Positions 50,551 to 61,592 of a DNA stretch of 64,000 nucleotides are shown one piece after another. Positions within the stretch are counted from its first letter, which is position 1. Every line of letters starts with the position of its first letter. Origin of the DNA: Cyanophora paradoxa (lineage: Eukaryota > Glaucocystophyceae > Cyanophorales > Cyanophoraceae); assembly GCA_004431415.1 (NCBI GenBank), contig QPMI01000278.1, positions 38,581 through 102,580 on the forward strand, given 5' to 3'. The notes beneath the pieces are model-generated. The model was not told the DNA's origin. It searched no databases and saw nothing but the letters and a program-made list of their open reading frames with translations. The position numbers and the translations under genes are program-made.

Positions 50551-53033
50551 ATGGGGCGCCCGAGGAAGCGCGCAAGACGTGCGGACATCGCAGAGGGCGT
50601 CGATGTCGGCGAGGCGCGCGACTTGTCGGCGCTCGAAGCGCTGCACCCGGACGTCCTGGAGGCCATCCTGCTGCTGCTCGGGCCTGCAGAGGCGTGGCGC
50701 TGCTTGCGCCCGGTCAGCAGGAAGTTGCGGGATGCAGTCGATCGTGTGCCGGCGTGGCCGTCGCTGCAGCTTGCGGCGAGCACGGATGCGAAGATCCGCA
50801 AGGCGGCAGCGGTCTTTGCTCGGTCTCGCCCTCGGATCAGACTATCCGCCGGCTGCACGCTGGAGCTTAGCACACTCCTCGAGCTTGACGATGTCAACAA
50901 TCGTCGCAAAGCCGCAAAGCTCGAGCTTGCCGATGTCAACAATCGTCGCAAAGCCGCAAAGCATCGCAAAGCCGCAAAGCATTGCAAAGCCGTCTCAGCC
51001 CTGCTCTCCGCCTGCTCGGCATCCAGCGGCGGTCTCGGCAGCTTCTCCGTTGTGGTCGACACGATCAGACCGGATAGTTATCATGATTTTGACTTCGGCG
51101 AGCTGGAGTTTGAGTTTCTCGAACAACTCACGGAATTTGTTTCGGCAATGACCGATCCTCTCAGCAGCCCCCAGGAGGAGGGTGGCAGCCGCGACACGCT
51201 CCGGAGCATCAGCGTCCGCCTCGAGCGCGGCCCGTGGGATCTCATATATTCGGACGCCCTCTCGCGCCTGCTGTCGCGATTCAAGTTCGAGCGCCTCGAG
51301 CGGCTGGAGCTGCCGTTCCTGCTGGACTACGCGGCGGACGCCCTCGAGGCCGCGCTGCCCACGCTGCGCTCCGCCGTCGTTCGGTTTCACCATGGGGCGG
51401 CCCTCGCTGATCTCGCCACGCACCCGGCGCTCGAGGAGCTGGAGGTGTCTCTCGAGTCGACGTCCGAGGGAGCTGATCGTGGGCCTGCTTCTGGCTTCGA
51501 TTGCTTCGCGGAGGGCCCCGCCGCCGCTCGCCTGCGCAAGCTCATCATGAATTTGTGCGTCCTCTGCGTTCTTCTACTGCGCATGCATATGCTGCCAGGC
51601 TGATCGCGACCTTGACGCTGCGCGCGTGCGTGCATACACACGTAGCGGCGGGACTGAATTCGACGTCGCGGATCTCCCCTCTCTCGGCCGCCTCACGTCC
51701 CTCGAGGCGCTGGAGTTGAATGTCGACATCGATGTCCGCGCGCCCTCGAGCTTTCTAGGCCGTGGCCAAGCCATAGGCCTCCAAATCCGTCCGCGACGTG
51801 TTACTGCATGCGCGTGCTAATCGTGCGCTCTCTTTTGGCAGCGCTGCGATCGCGAGGGCGCCCCGGCAAGCACCTCGGGCTCGGGCTCGGGCCTAGGCCT
51901 CGTGCGCCTCGACAGGCACCTCGCCGGCCTCCGCAAGCTCCGCACCCTCGACCTCACCCTCCACCTCGGCGAGGGCGGCGCGGCGCACGCCCGCGCCCTC
52001 GCCCGCGCCCTCCCCGCCCTCTGCCGCCGCCACGCCGTCACGCTTCGCCTCGGTGCAGACGCCTGTGCGCGCCCGCCTCGACTCCAAAGCGTCGCCTGCG
52101 CTCCGCCCGCACTCACCCGCCCTCGCCCCGCAGATCGGGCCGGGCCTCCCGGGCGACAAGCCCGCATGGACGCGGCGCTCGGGGAGCTGATCCGCGCCGC
52201 GGGGCCCGCCCTGGTCTACCTCGACGCCGGGTGCCGCGGGCAAGCGTTCTCAGCGCTCGCGGCCTGCCCGCGGCTGCAGGAGCTCTTCCTGGAGGACAGG
52301 CCCGGGCCGGGGGAGCGCGGGCCGCCGGAGTGGCTCGCGCGGGGCGACCCCGGGACCCTCGCCGGGCTGCGCCGGCTCCGGCGCCTCGACCTGGACCTCC
52401 TCGGCTCGTCGGGCCTCGAGCCCGGGCACCTCCGCTGCCTCGCCCGCGCCTTCGAGGAGCTCTGCCCCCGCTCCCTCGTCGACCTGCGCCTCAAGATCTG
52501 TGCGCGCCCCCCCCTCTCCAGGCGGCTAGACCGAGTTTGTTCACCGGCCCTCGCCCTGCACGGCAGTTACGGACTCGGAGGAGGGGCCTGAGGTCGACGC
52601 GGCGCTCGCGGAGCTGCTGCGGGCGGCGGCGCCGGCGCTCGTCGAGCTCACCGTCGGGGCGGGCGTGCTGCGCGGGCAGGCCGCGGCGGCGCTCGCCGCC
52701 TGCCCGCGCCTGGTGAGGCTCGAGCTGCTCAAGCCCGGGGCGGGGGAACCGGTCCCCGACACACCCTGGGAGCCCGTCCCCGTGGCCGCGGCGGCGGCCG
52801 TGCTCGCCGCCTGCCCCGCCCTCGAGTCGGTCCGGGGCCTCGTCGTCCCCCTCGACAGCGAGCGGGAGGCGTCGGAGGGGCTGGAGCCGCTGCTGCGCCT
52901 CGCCTCTGCCGGCAGGCTCGTCCGCTCCAGGTGCCGCTTCGTCCTCCGGCCCGGCCCAGGCCTGCTGGGAGACGCGCGGGAAAGGGCAATGGATCTCGCG
53001 AACGCGCGCATCCGGTCCGCCTTCCCCGCTTGA
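50551..53033 (+). CDS. F-box protein with leucine-rich repeats
   Basis: The start is ATG 50551, followed by a basic MGRPRKRARR. Residues about 31-65 are an F-box: ALHPDVLEAILLLLGPAEAW, CLRPVSRKLRDAV. This is the adaptor motif that binds Skp1 in SCF ubiquitin ligases. LRR-like segments follow: RLERLELPFLLDYAADALEA, LEELEVSLES, LPSLGRLTSLEALELNVDI (after the intron starting near 51556), LAGLRKLRTLDLTLHLGE, LVYLDAGCRGQAFSALAAC, LRRLRRLDLDLLG, LVELTVGAG and LVRLELLKPG. About five exons; stop at 53031-53033. A 42-base in-frame duplication near 50877-50970 gives DVNNRRKAAK twice, followed by 18-base HRKAAK units. The gene sits immediately downstream of the tRNA cassette. Confidence 0.75.
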
Positions 53034-53931
53034 TCGACGCTCGATTCTCGTGGTTGTTTCAAACTGCTCTAAACATTCACTGCACATTTCGTTATCACTG
53101 CACATGGTTGATGATCTCTTTCGCCGTCGATTAATTCGTTGTTTCCGGTTTTGAATTCATTTCAGACGTAGCTCAGAATTTTCCTCCAAGTACTCATGAT
53201 CATGATCCAGGAGTAAGCGTACATGTACAGTTGTGTATAGCCGTGCCACGGTGTCACACAGTGTTACTAAATTTCTTACTGTACACGCACACTTAGAACT
53301 GTCACTGAGTCAGTGCCACGGTGTATCGAAAGCCCTGCGGCCCTCCGGGATCCGAATCATCGGATCCTGGGTCCCGTCATTCAACATCAAAAAAATGATT
53401 GCGTGCCACGGTGCAGGGTCCGGATCCCACCGCCCATGATGCCATGATGATCATGATCCATGATCAGCTCATGATCAGCGGCTGCAGGGCCTCATGATCG
53501 GGCCCTCAGGGCCTGAGGGCCTGAGGGCCAATGTGGGCACTGCGGCATGCGCAAGCCTGCAGCTGGTAGGCTTAAGCTTTGAGGGCGGCGAAAAACTCCG
53601 AGGCTTGACTCGGCGACAATTGAATGCATGATCATGACTCCGAGGCTCACTGCAGCTGCATCGATAAGACGTGCAAGTGACTCGCCGAGTCGGTGACTCA
53701 TGATCATATGCATCATTCCTTCGTTTCAGCCCGGCCCGGCGGCCTGCACAAGGCTTCACCGTGGCACCGTGGCACTGAGTCAAAGGCTTACTAAAGTTAA
53801 GCTTCGAGGCTTCGTGGAACTCCGGAAGGCTAGGCTGTAACAAGCTATAGTTACATGTACAGGACCTGCCGCAGCTGGACTATAGCTACGAGGGCGTGGC
53901 CCATGGGCGAGAGGCCGCTCGGCTAGGAGCG
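53034..53931. other. Intergenic region rich in short palindromes
   Basis: No gene. GTGCCACGGTG occurs at about 53242, 53322 and 53402 and inverted twice near 53757-53772. CATGATCATG-type palindromes recur at 53195, 53450-53500, 53625 and 53698. GGGCCTGAGG is iterated at 53504-53530. Confidence 0.7.
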
Positions 53932-55184
53932 CTAGCGGCGGCGGTAGGCGGAGGAGAGGAGGCGGATGTGGGCGCCGGGGAGGGCCGCGTGGAGGGCGGC
54001 GGGGGCGGCCTCCTGGGGCGGCCACGTGGAGTAGCCCGGGCGGGAGATCTCGAGCTCGAGGGCGGCGCCGCGGGCGCAGAGGGGCGCGAGGGCGGCGTGC
54101 GGGGCGGGGTCCAGGGGCCCCACGCAGCGGTGCGCGAGGCGGAGGCGGCGGAGGCCGGCGCCGGCGGCGAAAGCGGCCGCCTCCTCGGGCCCGAGGGGCA
54201 GCACGGAGCGCACCTCGCACGCCTCCAGCGCCCCCCCGGCAGCCGCCACCGCCTCCGCCAGCGCCGGTCCGTACACCGGCCCCGGCCCCTCCACGCCCCC
54301 TGCCCCGGCCCCGCGCGAGGTCAGCGGGGCGGCGCCGGCGGGCGCTGCGGGAGAGGGGCCGGACCGACGGCGAGGGTGACGGGGCGGGGGTCGCGGGCGG
54401 GGCGGGCGCGGAGGGCGGCGGCGAGGGCGCGGAGGAGGTCGGCGCCGGCGTGGCCCGAGACGAGGCGCAGCTCGAGGTGGAGGGCGGGCAGCAGGGCCCG
54501 CCCCCCGCGCACAGCGCCGCGAGCGCCTCCAGGCCCCCGCCCCCGCCCCTCCTCCAGCTGCGCCCGGCTCAGACGCGCGCGCAGCGGGGGGAAGGGCGGG
54601 CGGGGGCGCGCCACCAGCGTCGGGGGCCACTGCCCGGGGCCCAGCAGCGCCGCCGCGCGCGGGGCGAGCTCCAGCGCCGCCGCCGGCGTCAGCAGCGGCC
54701 GCGCCTCGCCGCCGCCGATCCTGCGGCGCGGCGTGGGCGCGCGGGGGGCGGTGCGGGGGGGGGGGGGGGGGGGGTGGGGGGTGGCGCACGGGAGGATGCG
54801 GAGGGCGGCGAGGCGGGGGCGGGAGGGCCCGCGGAGGAGGGCGAGGAGGCCCGGGCCGAGGGGGGCGCGGGGCGGGGCCCGCAAGCACAGCTCCTCGAGG
54901 GCGAGCGGGGCCAGGCCCAGCATCCGGCCCAGCACGAGGTCGTCAATCCTCGCGAAGGGGCCCGCCGCCTCGCCAGCCGCCGCCGCCGGATGCCGCCGCG
55001 GCCGGGCGCCAGCATGCGTATCGCCCGGCGGCCGCTGTTGATGAGCCGGGCTCTTGTGCGTACGGCTCGCTGCCTTCTCCAGCCTTGTCTTTTTCACAGG
55101 CACGATCACGTTGCCCCGACCGCGCGCGCGGGATGCAAGACGAGCGTTTCTCGCGTGCGCCGGCGCCCTGGTGGTGGCTGTCAT
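53932..55184 (-). CDS. LRR-like protein related to the F-box/LRR gene, spliced
   Basis: On the - strand the frames show IDDLVLGRMLGLAPLALEEL, LRAPPRAPLGPGLLALL, RPRLAALRILP, then (after C-rich introns) LHLELRLVSGHAGADLLRAL, LRRLRLAHRCVGPLDPAPHA, LELEISRPGYS and a C-terminal HIRLLSSAYRRR with stop at 53932. Composition and the Leu spacing match the repeats of the F-box/LRR gene at 50.6-53.0 kb, so a local duplication is likely. No F-box is recognised. The exon structure and the start (55184 is an upper bound) are uncertain. One intron contains a run of more than 20 C, a likely sequencing trouble spot (plus strand 54756-54776). Confidence 0.45.
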
Positions 55185-55395
55185 GCTTTAAGATTCTGCA
55201 CGATTGCTCGCTCCGACCGCGGCTGCAGCTTTTGGCTGCCCGGGCGAGCTTAGCTTCGTACTTGCGCCGTACGAGTCGGTACGAAGCGAGTAACTCAGGT
55301 GCGTATGAAGCATCATGATCCCCTCGGAGAAAGGGGCGGAAGCGCTGGTAGCTAATTTGAATGATGTTAGCTTACTGCTGCCAAACCAGCGCCCG

Positions 55396-55916
55396 CCGGT
55401 CAGCGCGCCGCGGCCGGGTCGACGTCGCAAGCGATCGGAGACCGTCGGGAGGAGTCGGGCTCCCTGCTGACCAGAGAGCGGCGGCGGCGACGGGAAGACG
55501 ACGAACGACGAGCTTGCCGCCATCCAGCAGCGGCGGGGCCGCCGGGGCGGCTGCGCCGGGTACGGGAGAGGCAAAAGTGCGCGGGGCGGAGTCGAGCCCG
55601 GCACTTCGGGGGGCGGGGAGGTAGAAAAGTGCGGCCTGTGAGGATCGAACTCACGACCTTAGGATTATGAGACCTACGCTCTACCGACTGAGCCAAGGCC
55701 GCTTGCCAATCGACGAACCACTGCCCCACCCGGCTCCGCGCGGTGCTGCCTTCGAATTCGCGCCGCTCCCTGAGTCACCGGCCCGCCGGATGACAGGGTG
55801 AACGCCGGAGGCGCCCCGGGCCCACGGCCAGGTCTCCGCGGCATTGAGCCATCAAGCGATCGATATCCAGCCCTTGAGCTTGTTGAGGTTCGCATTGTGG
55901 TTCGCGGTGCGCGCGG
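55396..55916. repeat. Duplicated tRNA-Met cassette, copy 2
   Basis: Partner of 50006-50500. The tRNA itself is identical; flanks differ by scattered substitutions and a few indels. It ends about 65 bases before the LRR-RING gene start. Confidence 0.9.
55630..55702 (-). tRNA. tRNA-Met (anticodon CAT), second identical copy
   Basis: All 73 bases, the T-run terminator and the immediate flanks are the same as at 50218-50290. Confidence 0.95.
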
Positions 55917-55979
55917 CTACTGGGCAGGAGGCTCAGCACCGAGGCTCAGCAGGCAGCAGTTTCCTCCAGCATTGATAGC

Positions 55980-57994
55980 ATGCACGCGCAGCCATCAGCA
56001 GTGGGTTGGAACAGCGGAGACGGAGCGCTCATATGCAGTTGTCGGAAACTGACAGCATGGCCGACAACAGAGATCCAGCAAGTTGGTCCTGCAAACATTC
56101 GAGCCCTAAACCTTTACTGCAACGACATAAGCTCTATCCCCCAAACGGAGCTCGCGAAGCTGACGGTTCTGAAGAGAATGTACATGAACTCAAACCAGCT
56201 CACTGTGATACCGCCGGCGATCGGGCAGCTAACTTGTCTCCAAAAGCTGATCATCGACAACAACAAGCTGCGTGCGCTTCCACCGGAGATTGGGAATCTG
56301 ATCAACTTGACACAGTTGAACGCGAGCTCCAACAAACTCTCAACCATCCCACGGGAGATCGGGCGCCTCGCGAGCCTGCAGCTGTTGAACGTCTGCAACA
56401 ATGAGCTAGCGGAGCTGCCGCAGGAAATAGCCCAGCTGGAGGGACTGCAGGGTCAAGACGAGCACGGCGCGCCGAGATTAAATGCGAGCTTCAACCCCCT
56501 CACGACCATTCCTGAACACATCCCACGGTTAGGGACCGCTCTTCTCGAGTACCTGCGCTCCCTTCGCGCTGCAGCTGGCTCGGTGAGACGTTCTCTTCTT
56601 GAATGCTGAATTTCGGTGCCTGAATGCTTCATCGTCGTAGGCAACTCTTCCAATTGCAAGCGATCGTGATGACTCTTTCGCTTTCCGAAATCAGCCTGCT
56701 CCTCCTTGTACGTCCTTTCCCAGAAAAATCAGCCTGCCTAATGCTCCTTATGATGTTCCCACTGGGCCAGCCACAGCGGTGGTGGCTGCTTCTTCAAATT
56801 CAACACCGGCATGCTCGAGCTCCGCCCTTCTCGTCCAATCATCCGCTATTGGTGCGTTCCAAATCAACTTACGATCTTTCATTATTTCGTTGTCTCACAT
56901 CATTGTCAGGTTCACTGTCTTTGAATGCGACCACCGTTTTCGAGTGGATTCGAAATCTCGAAAACAGTCTTCTGGCAGCCAGAGAGGCGGCAGAGGTTGC
57001 CGCAGCTCGAGCATTAGCAGCCGAGACCCGCGCAAAAGCAGCCGAGGCCCGTGCAGAAGCAGCCGAGGGTGATCGGAGCGCATTGCTGCAACGGATCGAT
57101 GAGATGAATGCAAGAGCAGCAGCATCGCAGAGTCGGGCTGTGGCAGCCGAGGAAGCAGTGAAGGAGCTAATCGCCCAGCTAAGCTCAGAGGCTGTCCAAG
57201 CGAATGCCGCGGCACAGTCTGCAGCACAACAGGCGGCGGCAGTGGAGGAGCGTGCAGCAGCAGTGGAGGCGGAGTGCACGAGTCTGAGGGGGCAGCTGGA
57301 GGCGGCCCGCGAGGAGCTCCTTCACGCGGTTCCCTTTCCATCCGCTGGCTCGAGCGAGGCGGTGCTCGAGGCCGCAAGAGGGTGCCTGCACACAGCCCTC
57401 AGACGCGTGGAAGAGATGTGCATAGAGGCGCGGGCAACGGAGCGTGCGACAGCACTTGTCGAACAAGCGCAGCGCAACGCAGTTGCTGTCCGGCCGTCTC
57501 TGTTCGAGTGCAAGGTTCGCACCCCCCTCCCCTCCGGTTCCCCTACCCCCCTCCCCCCCCGAATTCCCAACTCATCTCCTACCCCCCCCCCCCCCCCTAT
57601 CCCCCTCCCCCGCCCTCCCCTCGAGCTCCCCGCACCCCTCCCCTGCCCCCACCACGCTCCAAGGCTGTCAACGCGTCTCTGCCTTTCCGAGGCTCCTACC
57701 GCGTCTCCGCCTTCTTATTTTAGTCTCTGCCAAATGTCCTTTTTAGTCTCTGCCTTGTGTTACCGTCACCGAGTGCGCCTCACACACAGGTCTGCCTGGA
57801 GGATAAGCCCCCTGTGGCGCGACGCGCAATCCAGCCGTGCGTGGAGACCTCCTGCACCTTTGACCTGTGCTAAATGCGAACGCAGGTGCGGTCACGTGTG
57901 CTGCGAGAGCTGCGTTCAGCGGCTTGCATCCGCTGGCCAGCCCTGCCCCATCTGCAGGGGGGCCCTTCAGGGGTTCATACCTATCTTTGAGTAG
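55980..57994 (+). CDS. LRR-coiled coil-RING protein (probable E3 ubiquitin ligase)
   Basis: ATG 55980. Residues about 40-170 are plant/Ras-group LRRs: IRALNLYCNDISSIPQTELA, KLTVLKRMYMNSNQLTVIPP, LQKLIIDNNKLRALPPEIGN, LTQLNASSNKLSTIPREIGR and LQLLNVCNNELAELPQEIAQ. A linker is rich in Ser/Ala/Pro. A long Ala/Glu coiled coil (about 56940-57490) includes AAREAAEVAAARALAAETRA and AQSAAQQAAAVEERAAAVEA. The RING finger is split over three exons: ..FECK|VCLEDKPPVA..IQP|CGHVCCESCVQRL, then CPICRGALQG, C-terminus IFE and stop at 57994. The joins (intron to the acceptor CACACACAG near 57789, and the intron beginning GTGCGTGGAG) restore all eight zinc ligands in frame. Order LRR-coiled coil-RING parallels LRSAM1, without its SAM. 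It lies directly downstream of tRNA cassette copy 2. Confidence 0.75.
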
Positions 57995-58406
57995 ATAACG
58001 TTTGGAGTGAATGTATGTGTATTCCACTGCTGTTTATTGTTCAGAATTGTTGACTATTGTTGACTACATATAGCTATGTAGCTAATGACAGTATCGACTC
58101 TCAGGGGCTTTCATTCTAGACTGCCTCTTGATGTGGGCCTCGTGATGTGGGCCTCTTGCAATTGGTGCCGGTGGGTCCTGCCAGACTGCAGGGTCGGCAG
58201 TACTATTGTACCGCGCTCCCTTACTCCCCTAGTTACCTGCCCACCGGATCAAACCACTGCCCCTGCGGGATCGGCGCGGCGCGGCCTTCGCGCTACTCCC
58301 CTATCCACTAGTACTGGCCCGCCGGATCAGAAGGTGAACGCCGGAGGCGCCCATGGCCAGGCCCCGGTTACTGGTCAAGGCGTCGAGCCGAGACGTCGAC
58401 TAGGGA
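57995..58406. other. Intergenic region with a decayed third tRNA-cassette copy
   Basis: The left part is AT-richer with TTGTTGACTATTGTTGACTA. The right part (58240-58390) is the degenerate cassette copy. No gene. Confidence 0.6.
58240..58390. repeat. Degenerate third copy of the tRNA-cassette flank, tRNA missing
   Basis: Shares AACCACTGCCCC, GGCCCGCCGGAT, GTGAACGCCGGAGGCGCC and CATGGCCAGG in the same order as the right flank of both tRNA cassettes, without the tRNA. Confidence 0.65.
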
Positions 58407-61400
58407 TCAGTCGCGGGAGAGGAAGGGGGCGGGGGGTGCAGCGAGGCGGCGGGCGGCGGCCTCGAGGGCCTCGATGCGCGCCTCCAGGCGCCGCACCTGT
58501 CGCGCGCGCCCTCGGACGGGCGCGCGGGGCGGGGCGGGGCGGGGTCGGGGCGGCGCACGCCGGTTGCGGAGGAGGCGAGGGAGAGGGCGGCGAGGACGAG
58601 GAGGAGCACGAGGGCCGCCCCGCCAGCAGCCCAGCGCCCCGCCCAGCCCGCCCCGGGTGCCCCCCTCCAGCCCCGCCTGCCCTCGGCTCGAGGGCGGACC
58701 CGGGGCGGGCGGGGCGGGGCGGGGCGGGGCGGGGCGGGGCGGGGCGGGGCGCACAGGGCCTCGCCGGCGCGGTCGGCGAGGGCCTCCCAGAGGCCCAGGG
58801 CCCCCCGGAGGAGACCGACGAGCCCTGCCGCCCGCACCCGTCGGGACGTGCGCGTGGGGCGGCGGGGCGCGCGGCGGGGCGCACGCGGCGGGTGGGAGGC
58901 GAGGTGGAGGGGCCCGCGGCGGCGGCGGCGGCGAGGAAGGCGAGGACCTGCCGGCGCGTCGGCCCCGGGCGGGGCGCCCCGGGGCGAGGGGCGGGCGGCA
59001 CGCACGCGCGGCCGCAGCGCCTCTGCCGCCGCCTCCGCGAGGCGCGCTGGGCGGGCTTGAGCGGCCGGGGCGCGGGCCGGGGCGGGGGCGGGGGCGGGGC
59101 ACCGCGGGCGGGCGGGGCACGGGCCCCCTGGCGATGACGCGCGCCGTGACGGTGACGAGGCAGGCGCACGTCGCCCCTGCGCCCCGCGTCGCGCGCCGCG
59201 CGGCGGGGCCGAGGAGGGTCGGGCGGCGCGCCTCGGGCTCGGAGTGGGCGGGCGATGTCTCTGCGGGGGCGGCGCGTGAGAGGCCGAGAGGCTGGGGGCG
59301 GGGGGCGAGAGGGGGCGCGCCGCGGCTGCTGCCGGCGCTGCTCGCGCTCGAGGGCGCCGAGAAGGCCGAGCGCGAGCCCGCCCGCACGCCCCGCGCCGTC
59401 GGCGGGCCCCCGGGCCCCGGCGGGGACTGCCGCGCCGCGCCCCGTCGGGCCGGGGCGAGCCAGGCCGGGGCGGGGCGGGCGGGGGCGGACGGCGGGGAGG
59501 GCGCGGAAGTCCCATCGGGCCTGCGGGGCGGTGAGGGGCCGCCGGCTGTGCGGCGGGGCGGTGGGGGGGCGTGCCTCGAGGAGGAGGGCCCCCGCAAGGG
59601 GCCCCCGCAGGAAGCCGTGCCGCGCCGCCACCGTGCACCGCCTGGCCCCGTCACCCCGCCCCGGAGCGGCGGGCGGGCGGGAGGGGCGGCGGGGCGCACT
59701 CGGGCCCCCGCGCGGTGACCGTCTCCCGCACCTCCGCCTCCTCCCCTCCGCCCCGCCGCCCCCGCCCCCTCCGGCCCCGCCGCCCCGCCGCCACCAGCCC
59801 CGCCTCCGCTGCGGCGCGGGTCGCCGCGGCGCCGGCGGCGGGGCGGGGCGGGGCGGGAGGGGACCGGCGGTGGCGCGGAGGACGGCTGTGGGGGCCAGGC
59901 GGAGGTGGAGCGCGCGCACGGCGCCCCGGGCCCCTCCTCCCAGGCCCCACGCGCGGCCCCGCCGCCTCTGCCCCGGGGCGGCCCGCCGCGCTGGCGGCGC
60001 CGGGTCGCGGGTCGGCGTTGCGGAGGCAGTCGAGGGTGGCCTGCGGGGGCGTGGGCGGAGGGAAGGGCGCCGGGGCCCCGGGGCGGGGCGGGGCGGGGGG
60101 CGGACGTCGTGGGAGGCGAAGCGGGCGAGGAGACCCTCCGGGGAGGCCCCCAGCACGAGCCGCCGCTCCACCACCGCCCGCCTCCCCTCCCCCCGCCTGC
60201 CACCCCGCCCTCGCCCCCGCACCCGCGCGCGGCGGTGGGCCCGGCGCACTCGGGCCCCGTTGGGGCGAGGGCGGCTTGGCGGCCGGGGCGGCGCCCCCGG
60301 CGGTCGGGCCGCTCGGCGCGGGTGGCGCCGCCTTCACCGGAGGGGTGGCCTTGCCGCGCAGCTCGCCGACCTGCAGGGTGTCGCGGCCGGCGGCGGAGGG
60401 CGCGCCGGCCGACCGGCGGGGCGCACGGCGGGGGTGGACTTGGTTCGGCGGTGGGAGGGGCGGGCGCGGCCCGGGGAGGCGTCGGGCCCCGCGCCGAGCC
60501 CGAGCCGGCGGCCGGCCGGGGAGGGCGAGCCGGCGCGGGAGCCGGAGAGGCGCCACTGCGGGGGCGCCACGGTCGGGGGCGCGGCGGGCCCGAGGGCGCG
60601 CGACGGCGTCCCCGCCTGCGGGGTCCTCGGCTCGGGCGGGGGCGAGGCGCGGGCGGAGGCGCGGGGCGAGGGGGCGGGGGTGGCGGAGGAAGGCGAGGGC
60701 GGCTCGGAGGGCGGCGGGAGGACGAGGGCGGGAGGGCCTCGGCGGGGGTCGCCGGCGGGGAGGCCCCCGGCTCGTCGCCGAGGCGGCGGGCGGAGGCGGG
60801 TGGCGAGGACGACGCGCTCGACCCGCTGCGCTCGCGACAGGCCACGAGGCGCCCCACGTCAAAGCGCGACGAGTTCGTCCGCGCCAGCTCCGCGCACGGC
60901 CTCTGCTCTCCCGTCGTCCGGGGCGAGGGCGGCCCGGCGGGCGGGGCGCGGCGCGCACGTCGCCGGCGGCGGCGTCGCGCCAGAGGGCCTGGATCTGCTG
61001 CGCGAGCTCGGGGGTCACGTGCGGCCCGCCGAGCTTCATCTTCCGCCCCGTCGCGCGCTCCACCACCACCAGCTCCAGGCCGTCGCCCTCTTTCCGCGCC
61101 CGCCTCAGCAGCATCTCCTCTACCTGAGCGCGGGAAGCGCGCGGACGCGGCGCGGGGCAGCGGGGCACACGTCGCGGAGGCGGATGCGGCTCTTGACAGC
61201 GACGAAGAACATTTTCGCGTCCCGCTTGAAGAAGGCGATTGTCCGGTGTGTCGCGAACAATCGCCCGGAAACCTGATTCCATCGCGGCGCATGAAACCGC
61301 ACGCGCAAGCACTACGCGAATCAGGCGGACCGTGATCTGGGCAAGCGGTCAAGGTTGACCTCTTGCGTACGTGGCTTCGCTGGCACGCGCTAGCCCGCGC

Positions 61401-61592
61401 GCGCACCTGACCCAGGCGGAGAGTCGCCGGCACGTCCACGAGGATGCTTTCGTCCGCCTGCAGGCTGCGCCGGGCGTCGATGCGCGCGGGGACAAAAGAT
61501 GCTTGAGAGCGCTTCCCAAGCGCGCACCTGAAGACATGACGCACTTCAACATCGCGCCGACGCTTCAGTACATCGTCCGCAGGCGAGTTCAT
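58407..61592 (-). CDS. GRAM and VASt-like domain membrane protein (lipid/sterol transfer type)
   Basis: On the - strand an ATG at 61592 opens a frame ending DESILVDVPATLRLGQ. Joined to VSGRLFATHRTIAFFKRDAK, KMFFVAVKSRIRLRD and VEEMLLRRARKEGDGLELVV..MKLGG..LAQQIQALW this is a GRAM domain (split by introns at about 61411-61280 and 61165-61120). The middle is low complexity. From about 60150 down come exons with ERRLVLGASPEGLLARFASH, HLRLAPTAVLRATAG, EVRETVTARG and CTVAARHGFLRG, matching the pattern of a VASt domain. A hydrophobic segment (AALVLLLVLAALSLASSAT) near 58620-58560 and a short coil (VRRLEARIEALEAAARRLA) end the protein at 58407. GRAM-VASt-TM proteins (Lam/GRAMD1) move sterol at ER contact sites. 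Exons between 58.7 and 60.9 kb are only partly resolved. Confidence 0.6.
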   Translation of the reverse strand: MNSPADDVLKRRRDVEVRHVFRCALGKRSQASFVPARIDARRSLQADESILVDVPATLRLGQVRARASACQRSHVRKRSTLTACPDHGPPDSRSACACGFMRRDGIRFPGDCSRHTGQSPSSSGTRKCSSSLSRAASASATCAPLPRAASARFPRSGRGDAAEAGAERGRRPGAGGGGARDGAEDEARRAARDPRARAADPGPLARRRRRRRARRAPPAGPPSPRTTGEQRPCAELARTNSSRFDVGRLVACRERSGSSASSSPPASARRLGDEPGASPPATPAEALPPSSSRRPPSRPRLPPPPPPPRPAPPPAPRPRPSRGPRRRGRRRAPSGPPRPRPWRPRSGASPAPAPARPPRPAAGSGSARGPTPPRAAPAPPTAEPSPPPPCAPPVGRRALRRRPRHPAGRRAARQGHPSGEGGATRAERPDRRGRRPGRQAALAPTGPECAGPTAARGCGGEGGVAGGGRGGGRWWSGGSCWGPPRRVSSPASPPTTSAPRPAPPRGPGALPSAHAPAGHPRLPPQRRPATRRRQRGGPPRGRGGGAARGAWEEGPGAPCARSTSAWPPQPSSAPPPVPSRPAPPRRRRRGDPRRSGGGAGGGGAAGPEGAGAAGRRGGGGGAGDGHRAGARVRPAAPPARPPLRGGVTGPGGARWRRGTASCGGPLRGPSSSRHAPPPPRRTAGGPSPPRRPDGTSAPSPPSAPARPAPAWLAPARRGAARQSPPGPGGPPTARGVRAGSRSAFSAPSSASSAGSSRGAPPLAPRPQPLGLSRAAPAETSPAHSEPEARRPTLLGPAARRATRGAGATCACLVTVTARVIARGPVPRPPAVPRPRPRPGPRPGRSSPPSAPRGGGGRGAAAARACRPPLAPGRPARGRRAGRSSPSSPPPPPRAPPPRLPPAACAPPRAPPPHAHVPTGAGGRARRSPPGGPGPLGGPRRPRRRGPVRPAPPRPAPPRPAPPAPGPPSSRGQAGLEGGTRGGLGGALGCWRGGPRAPPRPRRPLPRLLRNRRAPPRPRPAPPRAPVRGRARQVRRLEARIEALEAAARRLAAPPAPFLSRD

